Part shown: one piece after another, positions 12,428 through 24,011 of the stretch
Layout: each line of letters begins with the position of its first letter
Numbering within the stretch: position 1 is the stretch's first letter
Assembly: GCA_037783545.1 (NCBI GenBank)
Contig: JBBELK010000096.1
Span: 1,116,001 to 1,180,000, forward strand
Reading direction: 5' to 3'
From: Henricia sp. BOLD:AAB3569
Taxonomy: Eukaryota > Echinodermata > Asteroidea > Spinulosida > Echinasteridae
DNA length: 64,000 nucleotides
Program-made: the position numbers and the translations under genes
The notes under the pieces: generated by a model
The model's database searches: none
What the model was told of the DNA's origin: nothing
Seen by the model: only the letters and a program-made list of their open reading frames with translations

Positions 12428-12442
12428 AGGTCAGGTTGACCT
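12428..12442. promoter_or_regulatory. Palindromic AGGTCA-n3-TGACCT (nuclear-receptor type), copy 1
   Basis: A perfect inverted repeat, AGGTCA GGT TGACCT, the classical spacing for estrogen-receptor-type sites. A further everted half site (TGACCT) lies just 5'. It sits about 660 bases upstream of the second TATA/first exon. A 12-base palindrome can occur by chance, so function is only a possibility. Confidence 0.3.
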
Positions 12443-13098
12443 GCATCTGCAACGCCAGTACTACCCCAACCCCCGCCCGCCTGAGTTGGAAAACGTCTAC
12501 AAACGGCGTTGTCTCCATGTGATTGAGAGCCCCGTTTTGATTGAGCCTAGTTTTGACTGAGAACCTCCATTTGAACCCTTACTTTGGTATAACCGGGTGC
12601 AAACACGTTGATATTCCATTAGTGCCCCATCATGAGCGTGCTTTCGTTATGACTAATGGTCTGCCAAAACTTATAAAATTGTAATCAATCACACATAATT
12701 CATCTCATGAAATCTAAAAATCAAATTAACCGCAGCAAAACAACTTTTGAGCGATAGACCGACACTCTCAGTACCAAATCAAAACGAGAAAAGATTGGAA
12801 TATATTTTATATAATCAATCTTTCTGCATTTGTGTCGCTGCAAATTACCGGGAAACAAGTCACATTCAGTGCATCATTGTTCACTCGTGTGGTGGCCGTT
12901 CACTTCAAAACACTTTCCGCGCAGACTCGGACGTTTTTCTGGAGTAATTATGGATTTTACTTTCCGTCCTTAGCCTAAACATACTTTCGCATGCGGCTAG
13001 AACCATCTGTACTGTACATTATGAAATTACATGAGTGTACTAGGGGATAACTTAGTACACTGCGGAGTTCTGTCGATTTTATAAACCAGAACAGTCTC

Positions 13099-13107
13099 TA
13101 TATATAA
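13099..13107 (+). promoter_or_regulatory. TATA box, first-exon copy 2
   Basis: TATATATAA, 63 bases upstream of the ATG at 13162, in the same arrangement as copy 1. Confidence 0.5.
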
Positions 13108-13161
13108 TTCGTGCTTCGTAAAAACTCCGGGGAGGAACGTATCACCAGCGACCGTGGCAAA

Positions 13162-13252
13162 ATGTACCGGGACGGCACGGGTGACCGATGGGTGTCTCTC
13201 CTGCTTGTGTGCCTCAAAGTTTTTATAGTTTTTGCGTTGTCAACTCCAACGG
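13162..13252 (+). CDS. Signal-peptide first exon, copy 2
   Basis: Same 91-base exon as at 6044-6134: 30 codons plus one base, hydrophobic core, consensus donor G|GTAAGC, phase 1. This copy is nearer to the SRCR exons (8.8 kb intron) and has no large insertion between it and them, so it is the more likely functional first exon. Spliced to the exon at 22031, the split codon would be GGC (Gly), giving ...STPT-G-SILVRL. That is a normal signal-peptide to SRCR transition. No transcript evidence is available. Confidence 0.6.
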
Positions 13253-14506
13253 GTAAGCTAAAACACCCTGTATTTTTTTTTCTTCAAATTATTTACTTGT
13301 TTTTGTAGTTTTTATAGTCAGAAGTAGAGGTTGGTGGTCACAACCTGGCAGGCTGAATCGATTTTTTTTTCGATTTTCTTTCTAACGTAACATTTACAAT
13401 ATACAATGAGATTCACATGGTGCTACCGTAAACCCATACACACGTTAACATTTACAAATAAGGAAAAGCGCGAAAAATCAACTGAATACACAATCCGAAC
13501 GCAGAGCACAATTCAAAGATATGCAGATAAACATTTGCACTGTCAGTGTGAATTGTTTAGTGTGTGCATCAATGTGAACGGTTTACCAATATCATATCGG
13601 CATTTGAACGGTTTACCGTTATTATATCCGTATTTGTAACCCATATTCGTACATTTTCGAAACTTGTGTACACATGTATTTTCTGATTTGCAGGCTCATA
13701 ACTACGGAAATTGAAAAATCCTTTTTCGTTTTATTTACATTTATTTTCCAAGGGCGATCTGCTTTTCAAGGGCGATCGACCCTGAAAACCGATAAATAGT
13801 ATATTATCTGCATCACTCCATTCACGTCTCGGGCTCCAGTCCCTATGATTGAGGACTGGGTAAGAAAAGCTTTGCGAGTAGAGACTGGAGCTCGAGTACG
13901 CAATGAGTGCAAATGAAGGGGCGGGCGGGCGGGGAGAAAAAAAAGGGAGTCCAACTTACCTCCTTTATTTTTTTTACACGTATACCTGCCCCATACTTAC
14001 GCTCCTTACACCTTCTTCTCAGTTAAAATCTCTGACTGATAGTTGCCGTCGCCCTCTAACGTTTAGGAGTGGTGCAAATAGCCTACATGTATACGCAAAC
14101 AGCAAAACTGGGCGCAATAGGGTGATGCGGAAAGGGGGTGTGTGACAAATAAAACATGTTCTATGAATGGTCCTTCGAGGGATTTGCCGCTAAACGAACG
14201 GATTAACCGTGATTGACTGGGAATGATGAGAGGATACGCATTATGCCGTATGCCTGCCGTTCTGCTTTCAAATACGCTACGTTATACATGTACAAAAGCA
14301 CATGTTATTTTCGACCCTGCTTTACTGAGATGACACTTGGAACTTATTGAAATTTCAATACAAAACATTTTCATGAATGGTTTATTTCGAGCTACAAACA
14401 CCACTACTTAATTGTGTAATCAAAGAACTCGAATCTTCCACAGACATTGAATATAAACATTTGAGGTGGATTAGAACGCACAAGATGCTCTCAGTTGACC
14501 TGATAT

Positions 14507-14521
14507 AGGTCAGGTTGACCT
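14507..14521. promoter_or_regulatory. Palindromic AGGTCA-n3-TGACCT, copy 2
   Basis: Duplicate of the 12428-12442 site, here about 1.3 kb downstream of the second signal exon, inside the presumed first intron. Confidence 0.25.
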
Positions 14522-14553
14522 GCATCTGCAACGCCAGTACTACCCCAACCCCC

Positions 14554-15570
14554 CGGGACATTAAAATTGCTATGCGAACCGCGAGTTGTCGAGGGTCGTT
14601 ACAAGATGGTGCAGAATTATAGTCTGGACAACAAAGACAGGAGCGACTATTCACTACGATAGTTTTATATACCCCTGAGAGAACCGTAACCGAAGGCTTA
14701 TGCCTCGTGAATCCACCTTTTTCTTGGATCAAGGTTTTGTTAAAGGAAACTAAAACCCCCTTGGTTCTAAATATGAACTAAAAGATTAAGTTGTCGCAAA
14801 GGGCAGGCTCCATATTTTCTTAAGAAAGAAATTGACTCTTCTGCTTGAACATTCTGCTGACAGAAGAGGGCGCTGTTCAGGCGTAGAAGGAACCTATAGT
14901 TTAAAACAAAAAGAGAACATTACATGTTAAACAGTGACGCTAGCCATTGACTCAAACAAAATTTGCTACAAATGCCGCAAATGACATGCAAAGCAACTCC
15001 GTTATGTTCTTGCTAGTGAATGGTTTTTTTTTTTTTTTTTTCCTTCAAAAATCATACTTTACCCATCTTTTACCATTATATCCCCAATTGCCACGAACAT
15101 AATGAGCGACGCGAGAGGGAACGAGGCTCGATTCTGCTTAACTGCGGTGCTTGTACTTGCAAGCCCCAACCCAACTAATGTTACCACTCGATAACTGCAT
15201 GGTCAAGCCACTCAAACATGTTGCAGGGTTTTCCCTTTCATGCCGAGCCAATTCTCTGAACCCTTAATTCAGTGATCTACTTCCACATCGAACCCTCGCG
15301 GCTACTTGGTATTTCGCCTGGGCACTGCTTAGTGGCAGCGCCTTTTCTCTTACGCCTTCCCCCTATATTGGGGTTCCCGCTTTGTATGCAATATGAGGGT
15401 ATTTGTATATTTAATTCCAATGCGGAGCCCGTCATTGCCGACATCAACGCCACCGATCGGTTTCGCCTGCGAGACCGTTAGTCAAAACCCCCAGGGTAAT
15501 TGCACGCGTTGCGCTGGGATTCTACAAAACGCAGGTTATTCGCAATGCAAATTTGGCTCACACTTTTATA
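14554..15570. other. Intron/intergenic, no gene seen
   Basis: Apart from a poly(T) tract at about 15005-15032, nothing is recognised. Short ORFs here lack motifs. Confidence 0.6.
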
Positions 15571-16081
15571 TTAAAGGAACACGTTGCCTACGGGTTGCGC
15601 TTTATTGGGCGTTTTTGGGCTATTACAAGCGTTTGAAGTATAATGAGCACGATCTGAAAGATGTTTAAAAAGTAGAATATAATGATCCACACAAACGTGC
15701 CTTAGAAATGCTTCAATTTTGCGTAATTTCTCGAAGCAGCACGCTCCGCCATTTATGGGAGTCAAAATCTTGACTCCCATAAATGGCGGAGAAATTATAT
15801 TAGTCTTATTTCCAGCCTGGAGAAAGAAATTATTTTTCCTTCCTCCGTTGCGTGTGATGTGCCTGTTTTATAAATTCGTGTCTACAATAACCATTGGGTA
15901 TAAATCATCCAAGTCCTTTCTATCGGTTTGTCCCATGACAATATTCTTACCCTGATTGGCGAGGTTTTCGTTTTTTCTTTTTTGACGCGTCTGCTGTGTT
16001 CTCTTGGCGATCCATTTTTTGACAGCCAGTCGGTGTGTGTGGGGTGCGTGTGTTTACATTTCACACATGTCTCGGGAGGCG
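15571..16081. mobile_element. Partial second copy of the AGGAACACGTTGCC element
   Basis: This starts at TTAA 15571-15574 and follows the 4414 copy through the GGGAGTCAAAATCTTGACTCCC palindrome, then to the GTCTCGGGAGGCG motif, where similarity stops. The two copies differ by an internal indel. The right inverted end is missing. Confidence 0.65.
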
Positions 16082-16464
16082 ATCTGGTCACTGTCGCATC
16101 GTGTCCCTGGAAAATAATTCACCCCACCAAGGTGTAAAAAGTGCACCGGTGAATATTTGGGGCGACTGTAAGCACTGTTGAAGGAAAGACTTGGGATGGG
16201 CTGACCTGTACTCCAGTAAGGGCAGCAACTACTTGACCCTATATATGGACACTCGGGGATTAATTCCGGTCGTATGAACCGGTAAGCTTGTGAAATCGTC
16301 AGACTATTTGGGATTCAGAAATTTATTCCTGTGTACCCTTGGAGCTTTCTGTCGTAGTGGCAAACCTGGGGCTCTTCCCTCACATGTCCCATTCGGGGAT
16401 CTTCCTCTCGCGTCAAACACGAGTTAAACATGGAGTTCTTACTCTCACTGGCCAAAATGTGGTT

Positions 16465-16880
16465 TTTCCCCTCACACTGCCAAACATGGGGCTTTTTCCC
16501 TCACACGGCCAAAATTGGGGCTTTTTCCCCTTACACGGCCAACAGTGGGGCTTTTTCCCCTCACACGGCCAAACATGGGGCTTTTTTTCCCTCACACGGC
16601 CAACCATGGCCTTGGGCTTTTCCCTCACACGGCTAAACATGGGGCTTTTCCCCTCACACGGCCAAACATGGGGCTTTTTCACCTCACACGGCCAACAATG
16701 GGGCTTTTTTCCCTCACACGGCCAACCATAGCCTTGGGCTTTTTCCCCTCACACGGCCAAACATAGGGCTTTTTCTTCTCACACGGCCAACAATGGGGCT
16801 TTTTTCCCTTACACGGCCAAACATGGGGCTTTTTCCCCTCACACGGCCAACCATAGCCTAGGGATTTTTCTATCACGCGG
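16465..16880. repeat. 30-bp minisatellite
   Basis: About thirteen copies of a unit such as GGGGCTTTTTCCCCTCACAC followed by GGCCAAACAT. Degenerate copies continue at 17025-17125. Because 30 is divisible by three, several frames on both strands stay open and would encode 10-residue repeats (for example LFPSHGQTWG). No start context, signal peptide or flanking coding sequence supports a protein. Confidence 0.85.
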
Positions 16881-17537
16881 CTAATAAGCAATTTGAGTAA
16901 TTTTCCTTGATGATAGTGTGTATTACCAATACATAGTGTAATATTTCAAATCTGTGGTACAGGCCGACTGGATTTCCCTGGGTGGGAAAATAATGTTTAA
17001 TCAAACCATCCATCTGTCTATAAACCTGGGGCTTTTCCCCTCAGACACACGGCAAACCCTTGGGCTCTTCCCCTCACATGGCGAAAGCTGGGTCTCTATC
17101 CTCGACACGGCCAAACCTGCGGCTCGTACTCACTGGTGTACCGCGCAATGCTAAAAGGGACAAATTCTTAAGGCCTTTGACCTAGGCCATGAGATGCCAC
17201 CGTGGTGCGCGACGGTTGTGCCTAAAACATCAAATACATGTATACGACATGTGGAACCATCTGTTGCTTTTCAAATTTGGGGTTTACCATACATATTCCA
17301 GATAACCACTCGGGTGTCAGTCTCACCATTTGGGAATCTTAAGGTTTCTTCCCCTATTTGAAATCCGCGCTAAAACTATCAACGCAACAAAAGACTTTGA
17401 CGGTTCCCCAGCGCGCGCACACTCAAGCACGCCGCGGTTGCAAAAAGGGCCCCACGTTAGCACAAACTTTCTGCCACAGCAAGCACACGCCCCCAGCCAG
17501 CGCTCAAACAGCTCCATGAAACTGAGCCCTGGCTGAA

Positions 17538-17645
17538 GCGAAATGGTACCGGTGATCTGCTGATGGCAGCGACAACGCTAAAGGCAACAGCACCAGGAGC
17601 ATCCCAGTGCAGACATGTGCCATACAAGCGTCCGCCACTTGAATT
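17538..17645. repeat. Interspersed repeat, same family as 23695-23812
   Basis: The motif series GGCTGAAGCGAAATGG, GATGGCAGCG, CAGACATGTGCCATACAAG reappears in the same order and orientation in the second SRCR intron. This looks like the 3' body of a SINE-type repeat. A tRNA-like B box (GGTTCGAGAACC) lies on the minus strand near 17772 but cannot be tied to it securely. Confidence 0.45.
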
Positions 17646-17859
17646 CGCCAAATAATGCTCTGGGATCACCAAAGTGCGTTTCTTAACACACAAGACCAAC
17701 AGCTGCGCATCCCATCCGAAGGATGGAGCACACGCGTTAAAGCGCCCTGTTCTAAGGCACAGGCCCCCCGACGGTTCTCGAACCTGCAACCCCAAGTTTT
17801 CACCCGAGTATTGCGAGTCAGTGACTTTATATCACGTCGGTAACAAGACTGGTCGGTTC

Positions 17860-20800
17860 ACAAACCGTGACAGTCAGAGGCAGCCGGGAACGGACCGGAA
17901 ACAATTAGCCTCGCCGACGTCCTGTTGGTTACTTACATGTACATGTACACCACTGGCTACGGAGCCCGACACCAGAACCGGACGCGGATATCTGAGATAC
18001 GGGGCCTCACCAACCCTTGTCACATTTTCATGAAATTGCCCCTGCGAATAGATTGACTCAAGCAGTAATCCTACCAGTATAACTCAATTTCTAAATGGGA
18101 CACACATACAATAACACTAAACTCTCCGTTGGTCCGAAATTTATCAAAAGATTTATTTTAAATCGCAGCTGAAAACTCCCACAATTCCTATGGGAGAACA
18201 CTTATATACGCAGTACAAGTGTTCGCGACCACTACATTTCACTAAAATCAACCGCAGCTCATCCGACCAAGGATATTCAACATGAAAATGCTGCGACTGT
18301 TCTTCAAAATAGATCCCTGGTAAAACAAAATGTACACTACCACTAAACAAGCGCGGTGCGCCAATCACCGTGACCAGCTCTCGCCAAGGCAACAACGTTC
18401 CTAGCCATGATGCAAACGAATTATGAATATTGCCGAGCAAACATGTTACATGGCTACTAGACACCTTAGGATGTGAAAACACGCTCTGGCAATGCATGGC
18501 CATAGGGGCGGTTGACGAGCTGAAACGCTAACTTGTCGCCGTCCTCCACGATTGACGCGCGAATACGAACACCGCCTGATATTCAACCTTAAAACACCAC
18601 TACACTGTCAGGTACCGTAGCAGATCTCTCTCCCTGGCGGCTGACACCAACTGTCACGCGCCACTTTGCAAATTTCACCACCAAAAAGAAAACCGAGACC
18701 CCCGTCCTCGATAGTACTTATCTGAAACATGCTTCCTTGCGGGCTGAACATTTTGCGATGATATCAAAATGCATGTGTACCACACGGTAATTATCGTGTA
18801 AGTTTAAATGTTTTCTTTTTTTTCCCTTTTTTTTTTTTACAAATCCCACGATATTCTCCGTTTAAAATCAAAACACAATAATTCGATAACCAGGTAGGTC
18901 ACTTTAATTTGGCACTTAAAATCAATGGGGCTCAATATATTGTCTAAAACACATTTATATGAATTAACCGTATTTCGGGGCCTTTCCTTGGTACCAAATA
19001 CCCAAACTAAACCAAAAGGCATGACCACGGGGACTTGGGACATACCCTTGCTAAGGAACCTGCGCTAAGGTACGTTGCGCAAAAAACCACTGTGGAATAA
19101 CTCAACACACCCACACAAAACACTTTGTATTTTCTTTTCGACACTAAGGCCGAGTAAGCACCCAGTATGTTCTGGACCTGCCACACTTTGACGCCTAATT
19201 GTCACCCTGTGTCACCGCTCGAGAAAAAGCCCTCTATCTTGTCTCTTCATGCAGGGTGATGGACGTAGAATCCAGTGTCATGGGTAGGGCGAGACTCCGA
19301 ATGTGGGAATCTGCATCGGTAAAGTAGAAAACTTGCATGAAATCATACAACATCAACTTGCCTCAAATTACTGCTTCGGCTGAAACTACTTACATAATCG
19401 GCTCAAACTATTTTGGCCTATTTCGCCATAAATACGACACTAATCCTTCTATGTAAATAAATGGCCGAAAGTTGCCACGCTTCTGCCGCAATTAACGGTT
19501 GCGTGTAAATGCATTTACAGGAAATCCGCAAAATGTTTACATTATTCCAGCATTTACGGTCATTTCACGAACTGTCCCCCTCGTACTCACTAATTACCCC
19601 TTACGGTATGTTGTCGGGGTTACGTATGTACGGTCTACGGCTTGATACTATTTTAACTGAAATAGGGCTACTCATTTCATTTATGCTCTGTTTTAACCTA
19701 CATCGCATAGGACCTCTCACGATTGCACACGTCTACTAAAATTGAATTAACTATTGGCCACCCATTAGTCACCTCCTTAAACTCACTTGTACCCCAAGAA
19801 CGGGCCCAATACATCTGCGTTAACATAACCTTATATATCGCCATATATAGGCCTATTTTCAAAGGAAATCCTTCCAACTACATGTAATCTCACAACGCGA
19901 TGAAAATTGTTCTGACAGACTCTGCTGCAGAATATATATATTAACGGCACTTTCCGTGAAATGTCCATACCTAGTTAGGACAAATACGGTGATTTTTCAG
20001 TTTGAAACATTTAACGAGGCCTTTGGCCATTTCGCAATTCCCTTTTAAAACTGAATTTTGAGAAGAGGAACATTTGATGCGTAACGAATGACCGCCTCCA
20101 GTTAATATGGCGAAAACCAAACCTTTGAGAGGCAAGGGAAGTCTCTGTCAAATGTAAACATGCGACGAGCCGAGTATGGACGAGCATTTAATTGAGCAAA
20201 CTCACAGTAAGAGTTTGAGAAGTTGCTCAGACATTTCTTTAAAATGACTCATCAAGCATTTATTATTTTGAAAGTGAAGGATTGAAAGAAAGGTCACATT
20301 TGATTTTGGATAAAACACCTAGACATTTCAGCCTGTCCCAAATGTCTGTTCACAGGGCCTGAGGCCATGGTCAACTTCTCAATTCTTGCCCAATTACTTG
20401 TATCATTAATTGGTGTCTAGAAATCAAATCAGCGGATGAAACAGGGGAAATAATTTTACACGTGACCGCATGTTAAAACATTCCGCGGTCAAATGAAAAA
20501 TTCTTCCCGAGATACAAACAAACTAAACAAACAACTGCAAATATAACTGCAACATGGTAAGATTTTACTCCAATGCCAACACTAATTTTCCCATTAGGCA
20601 GAAAAGAGGAAACCCCATAACAAGGCAAAATTGGTGCGGAACAGGGGTTTCAGCACTGAAAGGGACACCTTTACAAAAATAGTCTTGACAGGGTAAACTC
20701 CTCATTTTTACCGTACTCACCACCATTGACGATTCTCTCACTTGCCGTGTAGTGCCGAGTTCGTCAAAGCCATGATCTGTAAGCGCTACGTACGTGCCAC

Positions 20801-21074
20801 GATTTCGAATGCACCGCAATTGTGCACCCCATTGGTATGCAATTGTTTTTTAGAGCGGAATGCAGGAAAACAACGCGAAGAACAAAGGGGGTGCATTCCC
20901 AACAGACCTGCACGAATTGCATGCAATTTTCAAACCAATAACGTGCATAATAATACCCAAAGCCGCATGAAAAACACCATGCAGTTACACCACATGATTT
21001 TCCACGTGTGAAATGGTATACCCGTTGTTGTTGATTTCTTCGGCAACTATGAGGCCCTTTATGCCATCAACTAT
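17860..21074. other. Long first-intron sequence, no gene seen
   Basis: AT-rich, with no coding region I can support. The 116-codon minus ORF at 18153-18503 has no recognisable motif or splice context. Confidence 0.5.
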
Positions 21075-21293
21075 ACGGTTTTAGCTTTAACTATACTTTA
21101 TTATCAACTTGAGATGACTAAGAAGGAGTTGCAGTTTTAGAAGTGGGAGGAAAACCCCCAGAGAAATCATTGGGGGAAACCCACGCGGTCAAGTAGGGAC
21201 TGCAAACCCAATCCACATACACGCCCCAGATTTGAACCCGGGACGCCAGAGGTGAAAGGCGAGGAAAGAACCACCACGCCAACCCGACCGCCC
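21075..21293 (-). mobile_element. tRNA-derived SINE
   Basis: On the minus strand there is an A box TGGCGTGGTGG (21281-21271) and a B box GGTTCAAATC (21238-21229) at polymerase III promoter spacing. They are followed by a body with GGTTTGCAGTCCC and a tail containing AATAAAGT. Typical layout of a tRNA-related SINE, inserted antisense in the first intron. Confidence 0.7.
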
Positions 21294-22030
21294 TAAAATG
21301 GCACCTTTGTACCTGGGCGAAATTGCCAACTGAATGCGCTTTTTTTTGTCATGGTAACACTTAATTTTAGTTACTGCTTTTCTTTCTTTGGTAAGGCCAT
21401 GATGAGACTTAGAATATTTGTTTTTTTTTCAAATGTAAAACTGGACAAGATCAGAGAGAGAATGTTCACAGAGCCACGCCGTGGATACCTTTATAAGTAA
21501 GTCGGCGAATCTTGCAAATTGATATTTGCTTTATTGGAAGCCAACGGAGCCGATGAACAACTAATGCATTGTGTTCATGTCGAGAGACACGAAGAACAAG
21601 TCGAACCGCAGTGTTTTTCACACGCTGCACTTTTAGCGGTGTCTTCCTCAGTTAAGTCGAAACGCAGAGAGTTGTTGGATTCCAATCTTTAGGTGACAAA
21701 GGCATCTATCAACCTAGAAGGTAGTATATTGTCTAATCTTTTTCCTCATTCTTAGTCTGTCAAGCATGAAATCTTACACGAGTTAAAGACATGATCAATC
21801 GTTGTTAGCTCGCGTAATAGCCAATCCAAATTGGTGAAGAACAGCTACAATACATGTTACATGTTCGAGATCACCAGTTGGCCTCATAGCTTATTGGTGG
21901 GGCGTCTGCACATTAGGCAGAAGGTCTGCTGTTCGAAGAGCCAGGTTGTTTTTCCCTGCTTCCAGATTCCCCTTCCAACTCATTTGTCTATATTTCTATC
22001 GAATGTGATCTTTCTCACTTTGTGTTTCAG

Positions 22031-22378
22031 GCAGTATCTTGGTCCGACTTTCTGACGGTCAGACTCCCTCGGAGGGTCGAGTCGAGGTACGAATGGAAGA
22101 CGGTTCCTGGGGGACCTTGTGTGATGATCACTGGGACCTAGCAGACGCCACTGTGGTCTGCCGTCAACTTGGCTACCGCTATGCCATATCAGCCCTGGCA
22201 ATGTTCGGTGGGGGCGAGGGGATTATCAACATGGATGGCGTAGACTGTATGGGGGACGAGTTGACCCTTACCGACTGCCCATACCCCGGGTGGGGCATAC
22301 ACAACTGCGTTCACGCAGAAGATGCAGGGGTAGTTTGCTCCGAATCGCTGCGTCAAGATGAGGACCGACCAATTCCTC
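22031..22378 (+). CDS. SRCR domain 1 exon
   Basis: Acceptor TGTTTCAG|GC, donor C|GTAAGC; 348 bases, phase 1-1. Encodes one full SRCR domain: SILVRLSDG, GRVEV, GSWGTLCDDHWD, ATVVCRQLGY, VDCMGDE, LTDCPYPGWG, HNC, AGVVC. Six cysteines match the group A set; the two extra group B cysteines (after the first strand, and in LGC, here LGY) are absent. SRCR domains act outside the cell in ligand or microbe binding. The last 10 residues form a linker (ESLRQDEDRP). It is the first of the array and joins the signal exon in phase. The 22379-23152 intron holds a small palindromic MITE. Confidence 0.9.
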
Positions 22379-22728
22379 GTAAGCAGCACGTATGCATTAA
22401 AACTACATATACCACCTCAAATATGGATCCTAACCCAATTCATGGAATGTATTACTGAATTCTTTCAATTATGGTCTTACAGTTCCACGAAAAATCCACA
22501 CGCACACTTGATGAGTTTTCATAATTATGAATGACATTGAAACATTAAAAATACCAATTCCCAATTGTTAATTCAAAAGGTTGAATACGGTGAACTTGTG
22601 GATAACTTGACACTGATCGAACAATTATTGTGGTATCGCTTTCAAGTTTCAAGACTGTTCCGCTTCAGTAATTTCATCCAGGTCCAAGCATACGTGACAT
22701 TTCCAGCTTATGGGAGAATCCTGTAGTC

Positions 22729-22824
22729 AGGGATGTGATTTGTTCCGGTTTTCCCGGAATAGTCTTTGCCACAAACCAATGAGACAAAAGAAAGTTCCGG
22801 AAAAACCGGAACAATCACATCCCT
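22729..22824. mobile_element. Small palindromic MITE in intron
   Basis: AGGGATGTGATTTGTTCCGG and its inverse (ending CAATCACATCCCT) enclose about 40 bases. The arms are near-perfect over roughly 30 bases. No target duplication is evident. Confidence 0.7.
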
Positions 22825-23152
22825 GTGTAGTTGAGGGATCTCAGAAACCCCATTTAGGGGGGTTTTCAACCTGATAAAACCTGTCTAAGATAAGCTGACC
22901 TCTGGAGCCACGCCTTTCAAAAACAGCTCTAGTGCAGGAGCTGAAGATATAATGCACTTTAGCCAGAGTGGGGCACCCTGTCCCAGCGGCTCTTACAGAG
23001 GCTGGTGCAGTCAGCCTTGCCACAAAAGGTGTTCCTTCACGTTCCTAACCAATAAAATGTTACATTTATCAGCCTTCTCGATCTTTCAGTCGGAGCATAA
23101 TTTGCGGTTCTTTTTTTTTAACCATGTACTAACTCATTTTGCTTTGTTTTAG

Positions 23153-23485
23153 TTAGCAGTGTTCGCTTGGTAGGAGGCAAATCTCCTTCTTCGGGCCGTC
23201 TGGAGCTCTACTTGCCAGACCAGTGGGGTACCGTATGTAGCCATAACTGGGGTATTGCCGAGGCGACCCTCGCCTGCCGACAACTCGGCTATACATCGGC
23301 CCTCTCTGCCCAAACCGGGTTCGGTCCTGGCTCCGGAACGATACTCCTGGTTGATGTGAGCTGTTCGGGAGAGGAAGCCCGTTTGTCGGACTGCCGGCAC
23401 CGGGGCTGGGGGAACCATGATTGCAGTCACGTTGACGATGTCGGTGTGGTGTGTTCTGGCCGTGTGGAACCCCCAGGCCGTATTG
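23153..23485 (+). CDS. SRCR domain 2 exon
   Basis: Acceptor TTGTTTTAG|TT, donor G|GTGAGT; 333 bases, phase 1-1. Key motifs are SSVRLVGG, GRLELYLPDQWGTVC, ATLACRQLGY, VSCSGEEARLSDCRHRGWG, HDC, VGVVC. Six cysteines in the group A pattern. The PDQWG turn is shared with domains 4 and 6, while domains 1, 3 and 5 have DGSWG or DGIW. This alternation suggests the array grew by duplication of a two-domain unit. An alternative acceptor at TTAGCAG would break the phase. Confidence 0.9.
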
Positions 23486-23574
23486 GTGAGTGTTTTTGTT
23501 TATAGGATAACTTCCGAAGTGATGTCTATTAGGTAAACATCCGTATCACTTTCCAGCGTATCACTTGTGCCAGC

Positions 23575-23812
23575 GTGTTTGTATCAGTGGGCAAAACACT
23601 TATCTCAATTGCATCGTCAACCCAAGCGATATTTTGGGAGCTGTTAAAGGGAATTACACAATCTAACTGCTGATAGGGTTGTGCGCCTTGGCCAGGTAGC
23701 CCCCAGTTGAAGCGAGATGGTTCTGGTGATTTCCTGATGGCAGCGGTAATAATGTCAACAACGTCAGGAGTACCCTGTAGGTAGACATGTGCGCTATACA
23801 AGAACCCAACTT
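23575..23812. repeat. SINE-like interspersed repeat in intron
   Basis: This contains CAGTGGGCAAAACACTTATC and a body that shares its 3' half with 17538-17645. The ORF at 23529-23801 on the minus strand is a by-product. Confidence 0.45.
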
Positions 23813-24011
23813 CTTAAAATATATCCTGAAGAGTACGGGGTTAACAAGTGCCTCTGGCCGTCAGCTGCCAATGTCACCACCCACCTATAACTACCTCGAT
23901 GTTTAGGTGAAAGAAACTTCAAGTTCTGAGCTATTTAAGAGCCAATTAATAGTTCATAAAAATCAGGTAGCGCTTGGAAACGCCCATACTATTAACGATT
24001 ATAATGTAATT

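Larger units (their letters stand above)
5362..12475. repeat. Segmental duplication, copy 1 (A-[insertion]-B)
   Basis: Segment A (5362-6618) carries the TATA box and signal-peptide exon. Segment B (11656-12475) carries no recognisable gene. Together they match 12471-14553 almost base for base; I noticed only scattered single-base differences. In this copy A and B are separated by the 5,037-bp AACCAAT element. Because one copy has the insertion and the other does not, two haplotypes placed in tandem by an assembler would look the same. Confidence 0.85.
12471..14553. repeat. Segmental duplication, copy 2 (A'-B')
   Basis: Uninterrupted second copy of the A-B segment. A' (12471-13737) has the TATA box and signal exon, B' (13736-14553) the nuclear-receptor-type palindrome. 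The A'-B' junction is the empty insertion site of the 5-kb element. Confidence 0.85.

Noticed and set aside
16339..16891. Possible repeat protein or neuropeptide precursor with PSHGQTWGFF units
   Set aside because: No signal peptide, no dibasic cleavage sites, and equal openness in other frames and on the opposite strand. Best explained as a minisatellite.
18153..18503. 116-codon minus-strand ORF
   Set aside because: No recognisable motif, no splice or promoter context, and it lies in the first intron of the receptor.
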